This document shows positions 34,586 through 43,281 of a stretch of 64,000 nt of DNA, in pieces. A program made the position numbers and the translations under genes. The notes beneath the pieces were generated by a model. That model searched no databases and was not told where the DNA came from. It saw nothing but the letters and a program-made list of their open reading frames with translations. Numbering within the stretch: the stretch's first letter is position 1; every line of letters begins with the position of its first letter. Source of the stretch: Clostridia bacterium (GTDB lineage: Bacteria > Bacillota > Clostridia > Oscillospirales > Acutalibacteraceae); assembly GCA_017522225.1 (NCBI GenBank), contig JAFWZR010000033.1, positions 1 through 64,000 of the forward strand. The letters run 5' to 3'.

Positions 34586-34614
34586 AAATTACCATATTCA
34601 CACAATAAAGTCAA
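34586..34614 (-). promoter_or_regulatory. SigA-type promoter of the peptide/ABC operon
   Basis: On the minus strand TTGACT and TAATTT are separated by 17 bp. Transcription would start near 34579, about 45 nt before the peptide ATG. Confidence 0.65.
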
Positions 34615-34718
34615 GTACTGAACACTATTTTTTTTACTACATAAGATGTAATGGAGAAATATCTGCAAAATTCTCCTTAAAAATTTATATATTGTTAATA
34701 TATACAACAATAAAATTA

Positions 34719-34747
34719 TTGAAACCGGAGGAAATCTGATGTATAAT
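34719..34747 (+). promoter_or_regulatory. SigA-type promoter of the desulfurase/thiI/cinA/sortase operon
   Basis: TTGAAA and a perfect TATAAT are separated by 17 bp, 43 bp before ATG 34791. Confidence 0.75.
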
Positions 34748-34790
34748 GTTAAAGTTAATAGTGGAATAGTTTCGTTTGGAGGAAAACTGT

Positions 34791-35924
34791 ATGGAAGCTT
34801 ATCTGGATAACAGCGCTACAACACCGCTTTGCAAAGAGGCGGTTGATAAAATTAATTTTGCCCTTACATCGTGTTGGGGCAATCCTTCTTCCCTGCATTC
34901 AAACGGCATTGCCGCATCTGAATTGCTTGAAGGCTCCCGCAATGTTATTGCAGGCAAGCTTTCCTGTGAACCCGACGAAATTGTTTTCACTTCCGGCGGA
35001 ACAGAAAGCAACAACATCGCCATTCTCGGTGCCGCTAACGCCCTTAAAAGACGAGGCAGCAGAATTATCACAACCTCCGTTGAGCATCCCAGTGTGGAAG
35101 AGCCCATAAAGTATCTTGAAAGCCAGGGCTTCGATGTTATCCGACTCCGTGTGGGTGATAACGGTCTTATCGACGAGCGTCAGCTTTATGCCGCAACCAA
35201 CCCGTCTGTTGTGCTTATCAGCGTGATGTGTGTCAACAACGAGGTCGGCACAATTCAGCCTGTTGAGTTTGCAAAGCGTGCCGCTGTTCACGCAGGTGCA
35301 AATGCACTTATTCACTGCGATGCGGTACAGGCTTTCGGCAAGATGCAGTTAAAGCCGTACAATATGGGTGTTGACCTGATGAGCATCAGCTCACATAAAA
35401 TCCACGGTCCCAAGGGTGCAGGCGCATTGTTCATCAAAAAGGGAACAAGACTTGCTCCGCACGTGCTCGGTGGTCTGCAGGAAAACAAATTCCGTCCCGG
35501 TACCGAGCCTATGCCCGCAATTGCAGGCTTTGCCGCAGCTGCCGAGGCTCTGCCCGACTATACAAAGAGCATGGAACACGCACAGATGCTTCGCGACTAT
35601 CTCGTAAAAAACGTCAGTGCGATGGAAAATGTAAAAATAAACTCCCCCGCAAATGCACTGCCTTATATCACAAACATTTCCGTTCTCGGTATTCCGTCAG
35701 AGGTTATGCTCAACTATCTTTCAAATATGGGCATTTATGTTTCAAGCGGTTCGGCTTGTGCCAAGGGTAACAAGAGCCGTGTGCTTAAGGCAATGAATCT
35801 TTCGGATGACAGAATCAACAGTGCACTTCGCATAAGTATTTCCAGATTCACAACCAAGGAAGAAATTGACTACCTTCTTTACGGAATTGCAAACGCACAG
35901 AAAACAATGAAAAGAATGAAATAA
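34791..35924 (+). CDS. Cysteine desulfurase (NifS/IscS-like)
   Basis: The 377-residue PLP enzyme takes sulfur from cysteine as a persulfide. It begins MEAYLDNSATTPL, has the PLP lysine in SISSHKIHGPKGAGAL and the catalytic Cys in VSSGSACAKGN. ATG 34791 follows TTTGGAGG; the in-frame TTG upstream lies within that RBS. The thiI gene starts 19 bp after its stop, so it probably supplies sulfur for 4-thiouridine in tRNA, as known for dedicated desulfurase-ThiI pairs in Firmicutes. It is the first gene of a long operon that runs to the dockerin gene. Confidence 0.93.
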   Translation: MEAYLDNSATTPLCKEAVDKINFALTSCWGNPSSLHSNGIAASELLEGSRNVIAGKLSCEPDEIVFTSGGTESNNIAILGAANALKRRGSRIITTSVEHPSVEEPIKYLESQGFDVIRLRVGDNGLIDERQLYAATNPSVVLISVMCVNNEVGTIQPVEFAKRAAVHAGANALIHCDAVQAFGKMQLKPYNMGVDLMSISSHKIHGPKGAGALFIKKGTRLAPHVLGGLQENKFRPGTEPMPAIAGFAAAAEALPDYTKSMEHAQMLRDYLVKNVSAMENVKINSPANALPYITNISVLGIPSEVMLNYLSNMGIYVSSGSACAKGNKSRVLKAMNLSDDRINSALRISISRFTTKEEIDYLLYGIANAQKTMKRMK

Positions 35925-35943
35925 AACCAGAGGTTTCTATAAA

Positions 35944-37116
35944 ATGAAGGAAATTATTTTGCTTAAAAACGGCGAGCTTGCCCTTAAGGGTCTTAACCGC
36001 CATACTTTTGAAAATCAGCTTGTTAAAAATATGAAGTTCAGACTTCACGACCTGGGAAAAATCCGCTATGTTCAATCGCAGTCAACAATTATGGTTGAGC
36101 CGATTGACGAGCGTGTTGACCTTGACGAGGCTTTCCGCAGACTTAAAACGATCTTCGGTATCGCCGGTCTTTCCCGTTGTGCGGCAGTTGAAAAAAATAT
36201 GGATGCCATACTGCCTGCCGCCTGTGAGTATCTTCGTGAAGAGCTTCTGCTTGCAAAAACCTTTAAGGTTGAGGCAAAGCGTTCAGATAAAAAATTCCCG
36301 TTCAACTCTCCTGAAATCTGCAGAGAGGTCGGCGGAATGATTCTTTCAAAATATCACCACCTCAAGGTTGATGTGCATAATCCCGATTTAATTGTCAATG
36401 TTGAGGTAAGAGATAATTACGCTTACATTCACGGTAATCAGCAGAAGGGCGCAGGCGGTATGCCCGTCGGTTCTGCAGGACAGGCCGCCATCCTTATTTC
36501 AGGCGGTATCGACAGTCCCGTTGCCGCATGGATGATGGCAAAGCGCGGACTCCGTCTGTATGCTATTCACTTCGCTTCCCCTCCGTACACAAGTCAGCGT
36601 GCAGAAATGAAGGTTCATTCACTTCTGCGTCTGGTTTCAAAGTACAGCGGAAGCATTCCTCTTTGTGTTGTGCCCTTCACACACATTCAGGAGGAAATCA
36701 AGGACAACTGTCCCGAGGATCTTTTTACAATAATTATGCGCCGCTTTATGATGCGCTGTGCAGAAAGAATTGCTAAGGATCAGGGCTGCGGTGCACTCAT
36801 AACAGGTGAAAGCGTCGGTCAGGTTGCAAGTCAGACTATGCAGGCCATCGCTTGTACCGAGGCAGTTGTTGAGGACTTACCTCTCTTCCGTCCGCTTATC
36901 GGTATGGATAAGGACGAGGTTATTGAGATTTCCCGTAAAATTGACACATTCGAAACTTCCATACTTCCGTATGAGGATTGCTGTACGGTGTTTACTCCCA
37001 AGCATCCTAAAACCCGTCCTCAGGTAAAGCTTGTTGAAGAAGCAGAAGGTGTTCTCGACGTTGAAGGCCTTATTGAAGAGGCACTCGGTAATTTAAAATT
37101 CATCAACATTGAATAA
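35944..37116 (+). CDS. thiI: tRNA 4-thiouridine synthase ThiI
   Basis: The 390-residue protein has an N-terminal ferredoxin-like domain, a THUMP domain (about 60-165) and a PP-loop ATP pyrophosphatase domain with ILISGGIDSPVAAW (PP-loop at 186-192). The typical LPYEDCCTVFTPKHP follows near the end. It makes s4U at position 8 of tRNA using sulfur from the desulfurase encoded just upstream. It lacks the C-terminal rhodanese domain of the E. coli enzyme, as is usual in Firmicutes. Confidence 0.95.
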   Translation: MKEIILLKNGELALKGLNRHTFENQLVKNMKFRLHDLGKIRYVQSQSTIMVEPIDERVDLDEAFRRLKTIFGIAGLSRCAAVEKNMDAILPAACEYLREELLLAKTFKVEAKRSDKKFPFNSPEICREVGGMILSKYHHLKVDVHNPDLIVNVEVRDNYAYIHGNQQKGAGGMPVGSAGQAAILISGGIDSPVAAWMMAKRGLRLYAIHFASPPYTSQRAEMKVHSLLRLVSKYSGSIPLCVVPFTHIQEEIKDNCPEDLFTIIMRRFMMRCAERIAKDQGCGALITGESVGQVASQTMQAIACTEAVVEDLPLFRPLIGMDKDEVIEISRKIDTFETSILPYEDCCTVFTPKHPKTRPQVKLVEEAEGVLDVEGLIEEALGNLKFINIE

Positions 37117-37133
37117 CAGATAGGGTGAAACTT

Positions 37134-38372
37134 TTGAAAACTTGTGAAATTATCAGTGTAGGCACAGAGCTTCTGCTTGGTGACATTCTCAATACCGATG
37201 CACAGTTTCTCAGTCAGGAGCTTGCAAAGCTCGGCTTCGGTGTAATGCACCAGTGCGTTGTCGGTGACAATCACGACCGTCTGCTTGATACAATCAGCAA
37301 AGCCGCTGAGAGAAGTGATATCATCATTCTTTCGGGCGGACTCGGTCCCACTCCCGACGACATCACCAAAGAGGTTGCGTGTGAGTTTTTCGGCAAAGAA
37401 CTCGTTATGCACGAGGACAGCCTTACACGAATGACAAGATATTTCACAAACAAGGGTCTGGATATGCCCGAAAGCAATAAAAAGCAGGCAATGCTTCCGG
37501 CAGACTGCGTTGTGTTCATAAATAACAACGGAACTGCACCGGGACTCGGAATGGAGAAGGACGGCAAACATATACTTCTTCTCCCCGGTCCTCCCAGAGA
37601 GCTTAAGCCGATGTTCCTTGAGAGTGCTGTACCGTACCTCAGACGTTTTTCGGACAAGGTTATTATTTCACACAACATCCGCACATTCGGCATCGGCGAA
37701 TCCGCAATGTCGCAGGAGGTTGAGGATTTGCTCGAAAACGAAAACCCGACAGTTGCACCGTATGCAAAAGACGGTGAAGCTCTGCTTCGCGTAACTGCGA
37801 TGGCAGACAACGAGGAAGAAGCAGAAAAGCTTTGTCAGCCTGTGATAGAAAAGATCAGAGTACGTCTTTCCGATTACATCTACGGCATTGATTACACCTG
37901 TATTGAAGAAGCGGTTGTTGAGCTGCTTCGCGAAAAAGGACTTAAGCTTGCAACAGCCGAGTCCTGCACAGGCGGTCTTATCGGAAAACGAATTACAAAT
38001 ATTTCAGGTGCATCTGCCGTTTTTGACTGCGGTATCATTTCTTATTCAAACGAGATAAAGCACAGAATTCTCGGAGTCAATGAGGATGATCTGAAGAAAT
38101 ACGGTGCCGTCAGTGAACAGGTTGCAAAGCAGATGGCAAAGGGTGTTCTTGAACTCAGCGGTGCTGATGTTGCCGTTTCCGTTACGGGAATTTCAGGGCC
38201 TACAAGTGACGGTACAAACAAGCCTGTAGGACTTAGTTACATCGCACTTGCAGACAAAGAAAATGTATGGGTCAAGGAGCTGTCAACAGGCAGATCTGAC
38301 CGTGATTATAACAGATTTGTAAACGCTTCCAACGCACTTAATATGGTAAGAGTTTACTTGAACAAGAGGTGA
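37134..38372 (+). CDS. cinA: CinA family protein (MoaB-like plus nicotinamide-nucleotide amidase domains)
   Basis: The 412-residue protein has the N-terminal COG1058 domain (ISVGTELLLGDILNTDAQFL, LSGGLGPTPDDITKEV) and the C-terminal CinA domain (TAESCTGGLIGKRITNISGA, VSVTGISGPTSDGTNKPVG). The C-terminal domain of relatives deamidates NMN in pyridine nucleotide salvage. A TTG at 37134 gives the canonical MKTCEIISVG start and follows AGGGTGA; the GTG nine bases upstream overlaps that RBS. In other Firmicutes cinA often lies near recA, which is not the case here. Confidence 0.93.
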   Translation: MKTCEIISVGTELLLGDILNTDAQFLSQELAKLGFGVMHQCVVGDNHDRLLDTISKAAERSDIIILSGGLGPTPDDITKEVACEFFGKELVMHEDSLTRMTRYFTNKGLDMPESNKKQAMLPADCVVFINNNGTAPGLGMEKDGKHILLLPGPPRELKPMFLESAVPYLRRFSDKVIISHNIRTFGIGESAMSQEVEDLLENENPTVAPYAKDGEALLRVTAMADNEEEAEKLCQPVIEKIRVRLSDYIYGIDYTCIEEAVVELLREKGLKLATAESCTGGLIGKRITNISGASAVFDCGIISYSNEIKHRILGVNEDDLKKYGAVSEQVAKQMAKGVLELSGADVAVSVTGISGPTSDGTNKPVGLSYIALADKENVWVKELSTGRSDRDYNRFVNASNALNMVRVYLNKR

Positions 38373-38377
38373 AAGCT

Positions 38378-39547
38378 ATGGCTGAAAACAACAAAAAGGA
38401 TCTGAATCTTGATTTTTCAGAAAATACCTTCAATTATTATCCCGACTTTGATTCTTTGGAGACAGAGATGTCTGTCAGCGTGCAGAAGCCGGCTGAGGTA
38501 CAGCCTGTACAGGATATTGAAACAGTAACCGAAGCTGTTGCAGCTCCCACAAAGGAAAAAGTGCCCTCACCTGCCGCAGACGAAGCTGCAAAGCCTGAAG
38601 AAACAAAAAAGAAAAAAAGTTCTCTCTTTGCAGTACTTTGTGCACTTATGTGTGTCGCAATTGTTGCGTGCTCTGTCCTTTCTGTTTTCAGTATCAATAG
38701 TTTTCTGAACTCTTCTCAGGAGCCTGTTCAGACACCTGTCGGCAACGAAAACACAGGATACAACCCATATACGGCAATTGTTCCGAAGTATAAGACAACC
38801 AAGTATCCGGCTAACATTTCACAGCAGCTTGTCAAGGCATATTCGGTCAATAACGATGTTGTCGGCTGGCTTCACATCCCGGGCACTAATGTAAACACTC
38901 CGATTGTGCAGTCAAAGGACAACAACTATTACCTCAGATATAATTTTTATGGTACAAACACAAAGTACGGCACAGCCTATATCGACTACAGATGCAAGAA
39001 AAGCACACTCAGCACAAACACCGTTATCTACGGTCACAATATGCCGTCAGGCACTCACTTTTACGATGTTCACCGCTACGAAGACATCGAGTGGTACAAG
39101 CAGCATCCGACAATCACATATACCACTCTTAACGGCACATACACCTTCCTTGTTTACACTGCATTTTATGCTACGGGTAAGGTAAGCTACAACGGCGGTT
39201 ATTTCTTCAACTACATTTACCCGAATATGGGTCCTGTAAGTATGGCAGGCTATGTTGAGCAGATTAAACAGCGTGCAATTTACACAACGGGAATTGACCT
39301 TAAGTCAAGCGACCGTGTAATTACACTTTCAACCTGTACTCATTCACTTGATGCCGCCTGCGGTATGGACATTGACGGCAGACTTGTTGTTGTCGGCAGA
39401 CTGTTGCGTGCAGGCGAAAGCCCCGATGTGGACACATCTAAGGCAAAAGCCAACCCCGACTACCGCCGTCCTCAGATATGGTACGACAAGAAGGGTAAAA
39501 AGAATCCTTATGCAAATTCAGTAACATGGCAGCCCTCACAGAAATAA
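38378..39547 (+). CDS. Class B sortase (first)
   Basis: The 389-residue protein has an acidic cytoplasmic N-terminus, one membrane segment (LFAVLCALMCVAIVACSVL) and a sortase B domain: VVGWLHIPGTNVNTPIVQS, catalytic His in VIYGHNMPSG, catalytic Cys in LSTCTH and Arg in VVGRLLRAGE. It ends in a tail (VDTSKAKANPDYRRPQIWYD) shared with the second sortase. The start overlaps the cinA stop region, with GAGGTGA as RBS. Class B sortases attach surface proteins or pilins to the cell wall; no clear LPXTG-type substrate is present in this operon. Confidence 0.92.
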   Translation: MAENNKKDLNLDFSENTFNYYPDFDSLETEMSVSVQKPAEVQPVQDIETVTEAVAAPTKEKVPSPAADEAAKPEETKKKKSSLFAVLCALMCVAIVACSVLSVFSINSFLNSSQEPVQTPVGNENTGYNPYTAIVPKYKTTKYPANISQQLVKAYSVNNDVVGWLHIPGTNVNTPIVQSKDNNYYLRYNFYGTNTKYGTAYIDYRCKKSTLSTNTVIYGHNMPSGTHFYDVHRYEDIEWYKQHPTITYTTLNGTYTFLVYTAFYATGKVSYNGGYFFNYIYPNMGPVSMAGYVEQIKQRAIYTTGIDLKSSDRVITLSTCTHSLDAACGMDIDGRLVVVGRLLRAGESPDVDTSKAKANPDYRRPQIWYDKKGKKNPYANSVTWQPSQK

Positions 39548-39571
39548 TTTTCCCGGAAGGATGGAGAACTT

Positions 39572-40396
39572 ATGGCAGATACAAAAAAACATAACAACGA
39601 TATCCCTGACTCAACTTCGGTTGTTATCCCTGCCGAGTTAACCGAAAATAATAATCTTGACGAATACATTCAGCCGAGTAATCTTGAGCTGCTCAAGGCT
39701 CGCTACGGTGCTATTGACGAAGATGAGGATATCCGTAACGAGGGCTTTGAGCTTGCAAAAAAGAGCGGTCTTGTTATAAAACAACGCCCTGAAAGCATGG
39801 CTTACGGCTATTTTTCAGGCCCCGTAAATCCGAAGGAGGAAATCCGTACGGATGTTAATTCCCCTCTTTCAAGAGTTTTTGATGAAACACGCAGTGAATT
39901 TGATTCGGATACCGTTACCTTCAGTGAAATAAGCTTTGAGCAGAAGAGAAAGGATGCCGAAGCAAAAGAAGAGCAACAGACGGAAGTAACCGAAGCACCC
40001 AAGAAAAAGCGTACAACAAAAAAAACTGCAGAAGCCGCTGACGCTGAGGCTGAAGAAAAGCCTAAGCGCAAGCGCACAACAAAATCAGCTGATGAAACAT
40101 CTGTAACAGAAGAAAACAAGCCCAAGCGTACACGCACAACCAAAAAAGCTGAAGAGCCTGTTGCACAAGTACTTCCCGAGCCTCCTGCGGAAGAGGTTAA
40201 GCCTGAAGAGGAAGCACCGGTACGTGTTATCAACAACAGATACGGATATGATACGCATACACGCGTAATTTATGTTGACGAAAGCGCTGATGACGGAATC
40301 CGTCGTAATTCCGAAGAAGAGCTTTCTTCATTCTTCACCCCCGACAGCAATAAAAAGAAAAGGAGGCTGTTTCCATGGTTACAAAAAAAGAAGTAA
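39572..40396 (+). CDS. Lys/Arg-rich low-complexity protein between the sortases
   Basis: The 274-residue hydrophilic protein has no signal peptide or membrane segment. An ordinary acidic N-terminal part (LELLKARYGAIDEDEDI, then GLVIKQRPESMAYGYFSGPV) is followed by a stretch of about 100 residues with repeated (K)KRTTKK or KPKRKRTTK units separated by Ala/Glu-rich spacers, and a basic C-terminus (KKKRRLFPWLQKKK). Its last 22 bases overlap the second sortase gene and contain that gene's AGGAGG. The repeats recall the tails of nucleoid- or RNA-binding proteins. Position suggests a partner of the sortases; the function is unknown. Confidence 0.75.
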   Translation: MADTKKHNNDIPDSTSVVIPAELTENNNLDEYIQPSNLELLKARYGAIDEDEDIRNEGFELAKKSGLVIKQRPESMAYGYFSGPVNPKEEIRTDVNSPLSRVFDETRSEFDSDTVTFSEISFEQKRKDAEAKEEQQTEVTEAPKKKRTTKKTAEAADAEAEEKPKRKRTTKSADETSVTEENKPKRTRTTKKAEEPVAQVLPEPPAEEVKPEEEAPVRVINNRYGYDTHTRVIYVDESADDGIRRNSEEELSSFFTPDSNKKKRRLFPWLQKKK

Positions 40397-41301
40397 AAAA
40401 ATCAGCAACTGAGCTTGTAAGAAAAATCATACTCGGTGTTGCTATTATAATACTTGTCGGCACATCAGCCTACCTTATCAACACCTTTATCGTCGAGCCC
40501 ATAAAGCATCACCAGAACGGTACAGATACCACAGTCACCGACGAGGATAACACCAACACAACAAAGCTCGACGGCAGTGATGTAGGTATTCAGACAAAAT
40601 ACACCGCCTTACTTAAAATCAATCCCGATTTCGTCGGCAAGCTTTACATTGAGGCAATTGAAGAAACAGGCTTCAATGTTGTTCAGGCAGAAGACAACAA
40701 TAAATATCTCAACCTTGGCTTCAAGGGCGAAACAACCCGTTACGGTACACTTTTTGTTGATTACCGCAACAATATAAAAGATTTCAATACCAACACTATC
40801 ATCTACGGTCACAATATGCGTGACGGTTCACAGCTCGGTTCACTTACAATATACGAGGATATCGAAAACTATAAGGCATATCCCACAATCGAATTCAATA
40901 CAATTTATTCTAACTACAAATGGAAGGTGTTTGCTGCTTTCCTTTCCAACGGTGAAAAGGCACAGGATAACGGATATTCTTTCCCCTATCTTACAACAAA
41001 CTTCCCGTCAGAAAAAAGCTTCCTCAAATTCATTGACGAGGTAAAGGCACGCTCTTACTACACCAACGATGCAGTTGACATTAAACCCGGTGACAAGATT
41101 CTTACCCTTTCAACCTGCGATACAATCTTTGAAGATGCGCGTTTTGTTGTTATGGCAAGGCTTGTGCGCGACGGTGAGAGTGCTGAGGTTGATACCTCAA
41201 AGGCAAAAGTCAACGAAAATCAGAGATTCCCTCAGGCATGGTATGATGTCAAGGGCAAAAAGAATCCTTTCAGAAACGCAGATAAATTTACTATAGACTA
41301 A
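40375..41301 (+). CDS. Class B sortase (second)
   Basis: The 308-residue protein has an N-terminal membrane segment (IILGVAIIILVGTSAYLI). The sortase B domain has TIIYGHNMRDGSQLGSL (catalytic His), TLSTCDTIF (catalytic Cys) and VVMARLVRDGES (Arg). The C-terminal tail (VDTSKAKVNENQRFPQAWYD) matches that of the first sortase. The two sortases share overall layout but differ in sequence, so they may serve different substrates. The start lies inside the preceding gene with a strong RBS. Confidence 0.92.
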   Translation: MVTKKEVKKSATELVRKIILGVAIIILVGTSAYLINTFIVEPIKHHQNGTDTTVTDEDNTNTTKLDGSDVGIQTKYTALLKINPDFVGKLYIEAIEETGFNVVQAEDNNKYLNLGFKGETTRYGTLFVDYRNNIKDFNTNTIIYGHNMRDGSQLGSLTIYEDIENYKAYPTIEFNTIYSNYKWKVFAAFLSNGEKAQDNGYSFPYLTTNFPSEKSFLKFIDEVKARSYYTNDAVDIKPGDKILTLSTCDTIFEDARFVVMARLVRDGESAEVDTSKAKVNENQRFPQAWYDVKGKKNPFRNADKFTID

Positions 41302-41311
41302 GAGGTACACT

Positions 41312-42382
41312 ATGGATGTAAAACTTTTTTCCCTGTATAAGCAGGAAACACCTGAAATTGAAGCCGGTAAACAGGCAATTCTTGATTGTGCAAAAAGCTT
41401 TTTCCCTGATTGCGAAAAGTTCAATACTTTTGCTTCACAGAAAAGAATGTTGCTTGCAGTTTCGCAAAGTCTTCGTGCTGCCGATGTTGTGATTGTTGCC
41501 GTACAGGGCAATATGTACAACGCGACAAAAAAACTCCTTACAGCGGCACTTGACCTTAAAACCACACGCAAGGCAGATGTCGCAAAGGCTCTTCGTCCGT
41601 TGCTTGAAAAAGGAAAAATCAAGCAGAACATTTTTGAAACAAATATCCGTTTCCCTCAGGGAGCAGAAATTATGCCGACAGAAAACTACCTGCATTGCGG
41701 CTTCACGCTTACTGCAGGCGGTCAGCACATAATCTATCTTCCGATTGAAAATCCGAGAGCAGACGAGGTTGTGCTTGGTTCGCTTTACGATTTTCTTGCT
41801 GATATCTGTGAAGAAGACTGCAGTGCCGCTCTTGCCTTAAGACACACTCGTCTTATTGAAAAGGCAGCAGACAAGCTCAGCGGGGCATCCTTCAAGGCTG
41901 CGTTCTCAGGTGACCGAATCACAAAGCATATAAAAGCATTTTCTTCTGATAAAAATACAGCTTCTTGTTTTATTTGTGATGAAAACGAAAAAAGCTACAG
42001 CTACCTTACCGACGATGAGATTATCAAGGTCGCCCGTAGCCTGCGCGATGACAATTATGCAGACTTCGGTGTTATTGTTTCTGATGTTGTGGAAAACGAA
42101 AACTCAGAGCGTTGCATAGCAGTTGCCATTGCAGACGAAAACGGTACAAGCACATTGAAAATCTTTGCTGAAAACGATGAAACAACCGAGCATTTCGTTG
42201 CCGCTTGTGCTGATAAGGTTATGCTGACACTCTCAAACTTTGAAAAACTCTCCGCCTCAGGCAGTGAAGAAACTGCAACAAAGGCAGACAAAAAGCTCCG
42301 CAACAACCTCTTCAAAATCACATCAGGTGTTGTCGGTGCCTCAGCAATAATCAGCCTGATTATTGCACTTATTATGAAATAA
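41312..42382 (+). CDS. C-terminally membrane-anchored protein with faint CinA/MoaB resemblance
   Basis: The 356-residue protein ends in one membrane segment (SGVVGASAIISLIIALIMK), a tail-anchor layout. The N-terminal part (ADVVIVAVQGNMYNATKKLL, FPQGAEIMPTENYLHCGF, GGQHIIYLPIENPRADEV) recalls the MoaB-like domain of CinA. The later segment (DFGVIVSDVVEN, CIAVAIADENGTS) loosely recalls the CinA C-terminal domain, but the active-site SCTGG motif is missing. As it lies in the cinA operon, it could be a decayed or repurposed CinA paralogue. This is my reading of weak similarity. Confidence 0.65.
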   Translation: MDVKLFSLYKQETPEIEAGKQAILDCAKSFFPDCEKFNTFASQKRMLLAVSQSLRAADVVIVAVQGNMYNATKKLLTAALDLKTTRKADVAKALRPLLEKGKIKQNIFETNIRFPQGAEIMPTENYLHCGFTLTAGGQHIIYLPIENPRADEVVLGSLYDFLADICEEDCSAALALRHTRLIEKAADKLSGASFKAAFSGDRITKHIKAFSSDKNTASCFICDENEKSYSYLTDDEIIKVARSLRDDNYADFGVIVSDVVENENSERCIAVAIADENGTSTLKIFAENDETTEHFVAACADKVMLTLSNFEKLSASGSEETATKADKKLRNNLFKITSGVVGASAIISLIIALIMK

Positions 42383-42393
42383 GGAGGAGAATT

Positions 42394-43275
42394 ATGAAAC
42401 GAATTTTCTCTGTTATTCTTGCTGTGTTCCTTGCCTTGAGTGTATGTATCTGTGCACAGGCAAAGCCATTGGGTGATGTTAACGGCAGCGGTAAGGTTGA
42501 CTCAACAGACGCACTTACAGTCCTTCAGTTTACCGTAGGTAAGATAAGCAAAATCGATAAAGATACAGCAGACATCAATCTCGACAAAAAAATCAATTCA
42601 ACAGACGCACTTATGATTCTGCAGGTAAGCGTCGGTCTTGCCGAAACATCTGAGTATAAGGTTGCTGTTAAGCTCACAGCCAAGGTCGGTGACAAAAGCT
42701 ACAGTTCAAAAGATGTTATCCCCGTAAAGCCCGGTGACACAGTTTATGTAACACTTTCCCTTGCCAACAATTTCTACACAGGTACAACAAATGCACAGCT
42801 TTATTACAACAACAGCATTTTTGCATCTGCACCTAAAGCAAAGTTCAACACTGATGGTGTGCTTTACGAGGCCTGCGGCAAGCAGACATGTACTTTCACA
42901 GATTGGGATAATGTCGCAGCACCGAATAAAGAGCGTTGCTGGCCTGATTACAGCAAGCAGAAGCTCGAGGAGTTCAAGAAAACTCACAAATTCCTTCGTG
43001 TTACAATGACACCGAATGCTATGGTTACAAACGAAGTGCCCAAAGCAATCAACGAGGAGCTTGTTACAATTGAGTTCAAGGTAAGTTCTTCTGCAAAGAA
43101 GGGTACAACGGGACAGATTATCATTCCCGTTGAGTCAAAAAGAACAAGAACTTTTGAAGGCTATCTGATGTGTTCTGTTTATACATCAGCAGCTATCACA
43201 AGTGAAAACAGTCCGTACGTTGAGGGGCTCAGCTATGACTGTACAAACGCAGCTCTTAATTTTAAGGTTGGTTAA
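42394..43275 (+). CDS. Exported dockerin protein with cohesin-like beta domain
   Basis: The 293-residue protein has a signal peptide (FSVILAVFLALSVCICAQA). A complete type I dockerin directly follows: GDVNGSGKVDSTDAL (Asp28, Asn30, Asp36, Asp39) and ADINLDKKINSTDAL (Asp60, Asn62, Asp64, Asp71). Each repeat is followed by a helix. The remaining 200 residues (VKPGDTVYVTLSLANNFY, ELVTIEFKVSSSAKKGTTG) have the strand pattern of a cohesin-like or other beta-sandwich domain. Dockerins bind cohesins in cellulosome-type complexes. An N-terminal dockerin is unusual, since most are C-terminal. It is the last gene of the operon, and a terminator follows. Confidence 0.85.
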   Translation: MKRIFSVILAVFLALSVCICAQAKPLGDVNGSGKVDSTDALTVLQFTVGKISKIDKDTADINLDKKINSTDALMILQVSVGLAETSEYKVAVKLTAKVGDKSYSSKDVIPVKPGDTVYVTLSLANNFYTGTTNAQLYYNNSIFASAPKAKFNTDGVLYEACGKQTCTFTDWDNVAAPNKERCWPDYSKQKLEEFKKTHKFLRVTMTPNAMVTNEVPKAINEELVTIEFKVSSSAKKGTTGQIIIPVESKRTRTFEGYLMCSVYTSAAITSENSPYVEGLSYDCTNAALNFKVG

Positions 43276-43281
43276 ATCAGA

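Noticed and set aside
34739..34810. A 23-codon frame (MYNVKVNS...) after a GGAGG just upstream of the cysteine desulfurase gene
   Set aside because: The -10 box TATAAT of the desulfurase promoter lies inside it, so its ATG would be upstream of the transcript start. It also overlaps the desulfurase start.
37134..38372. Link of cinA to natural competence
   Set aside because: No competence genes are in the window and cinA is found in many non-competent bacteria. The amidase function of the C-terminal domain is better supported.
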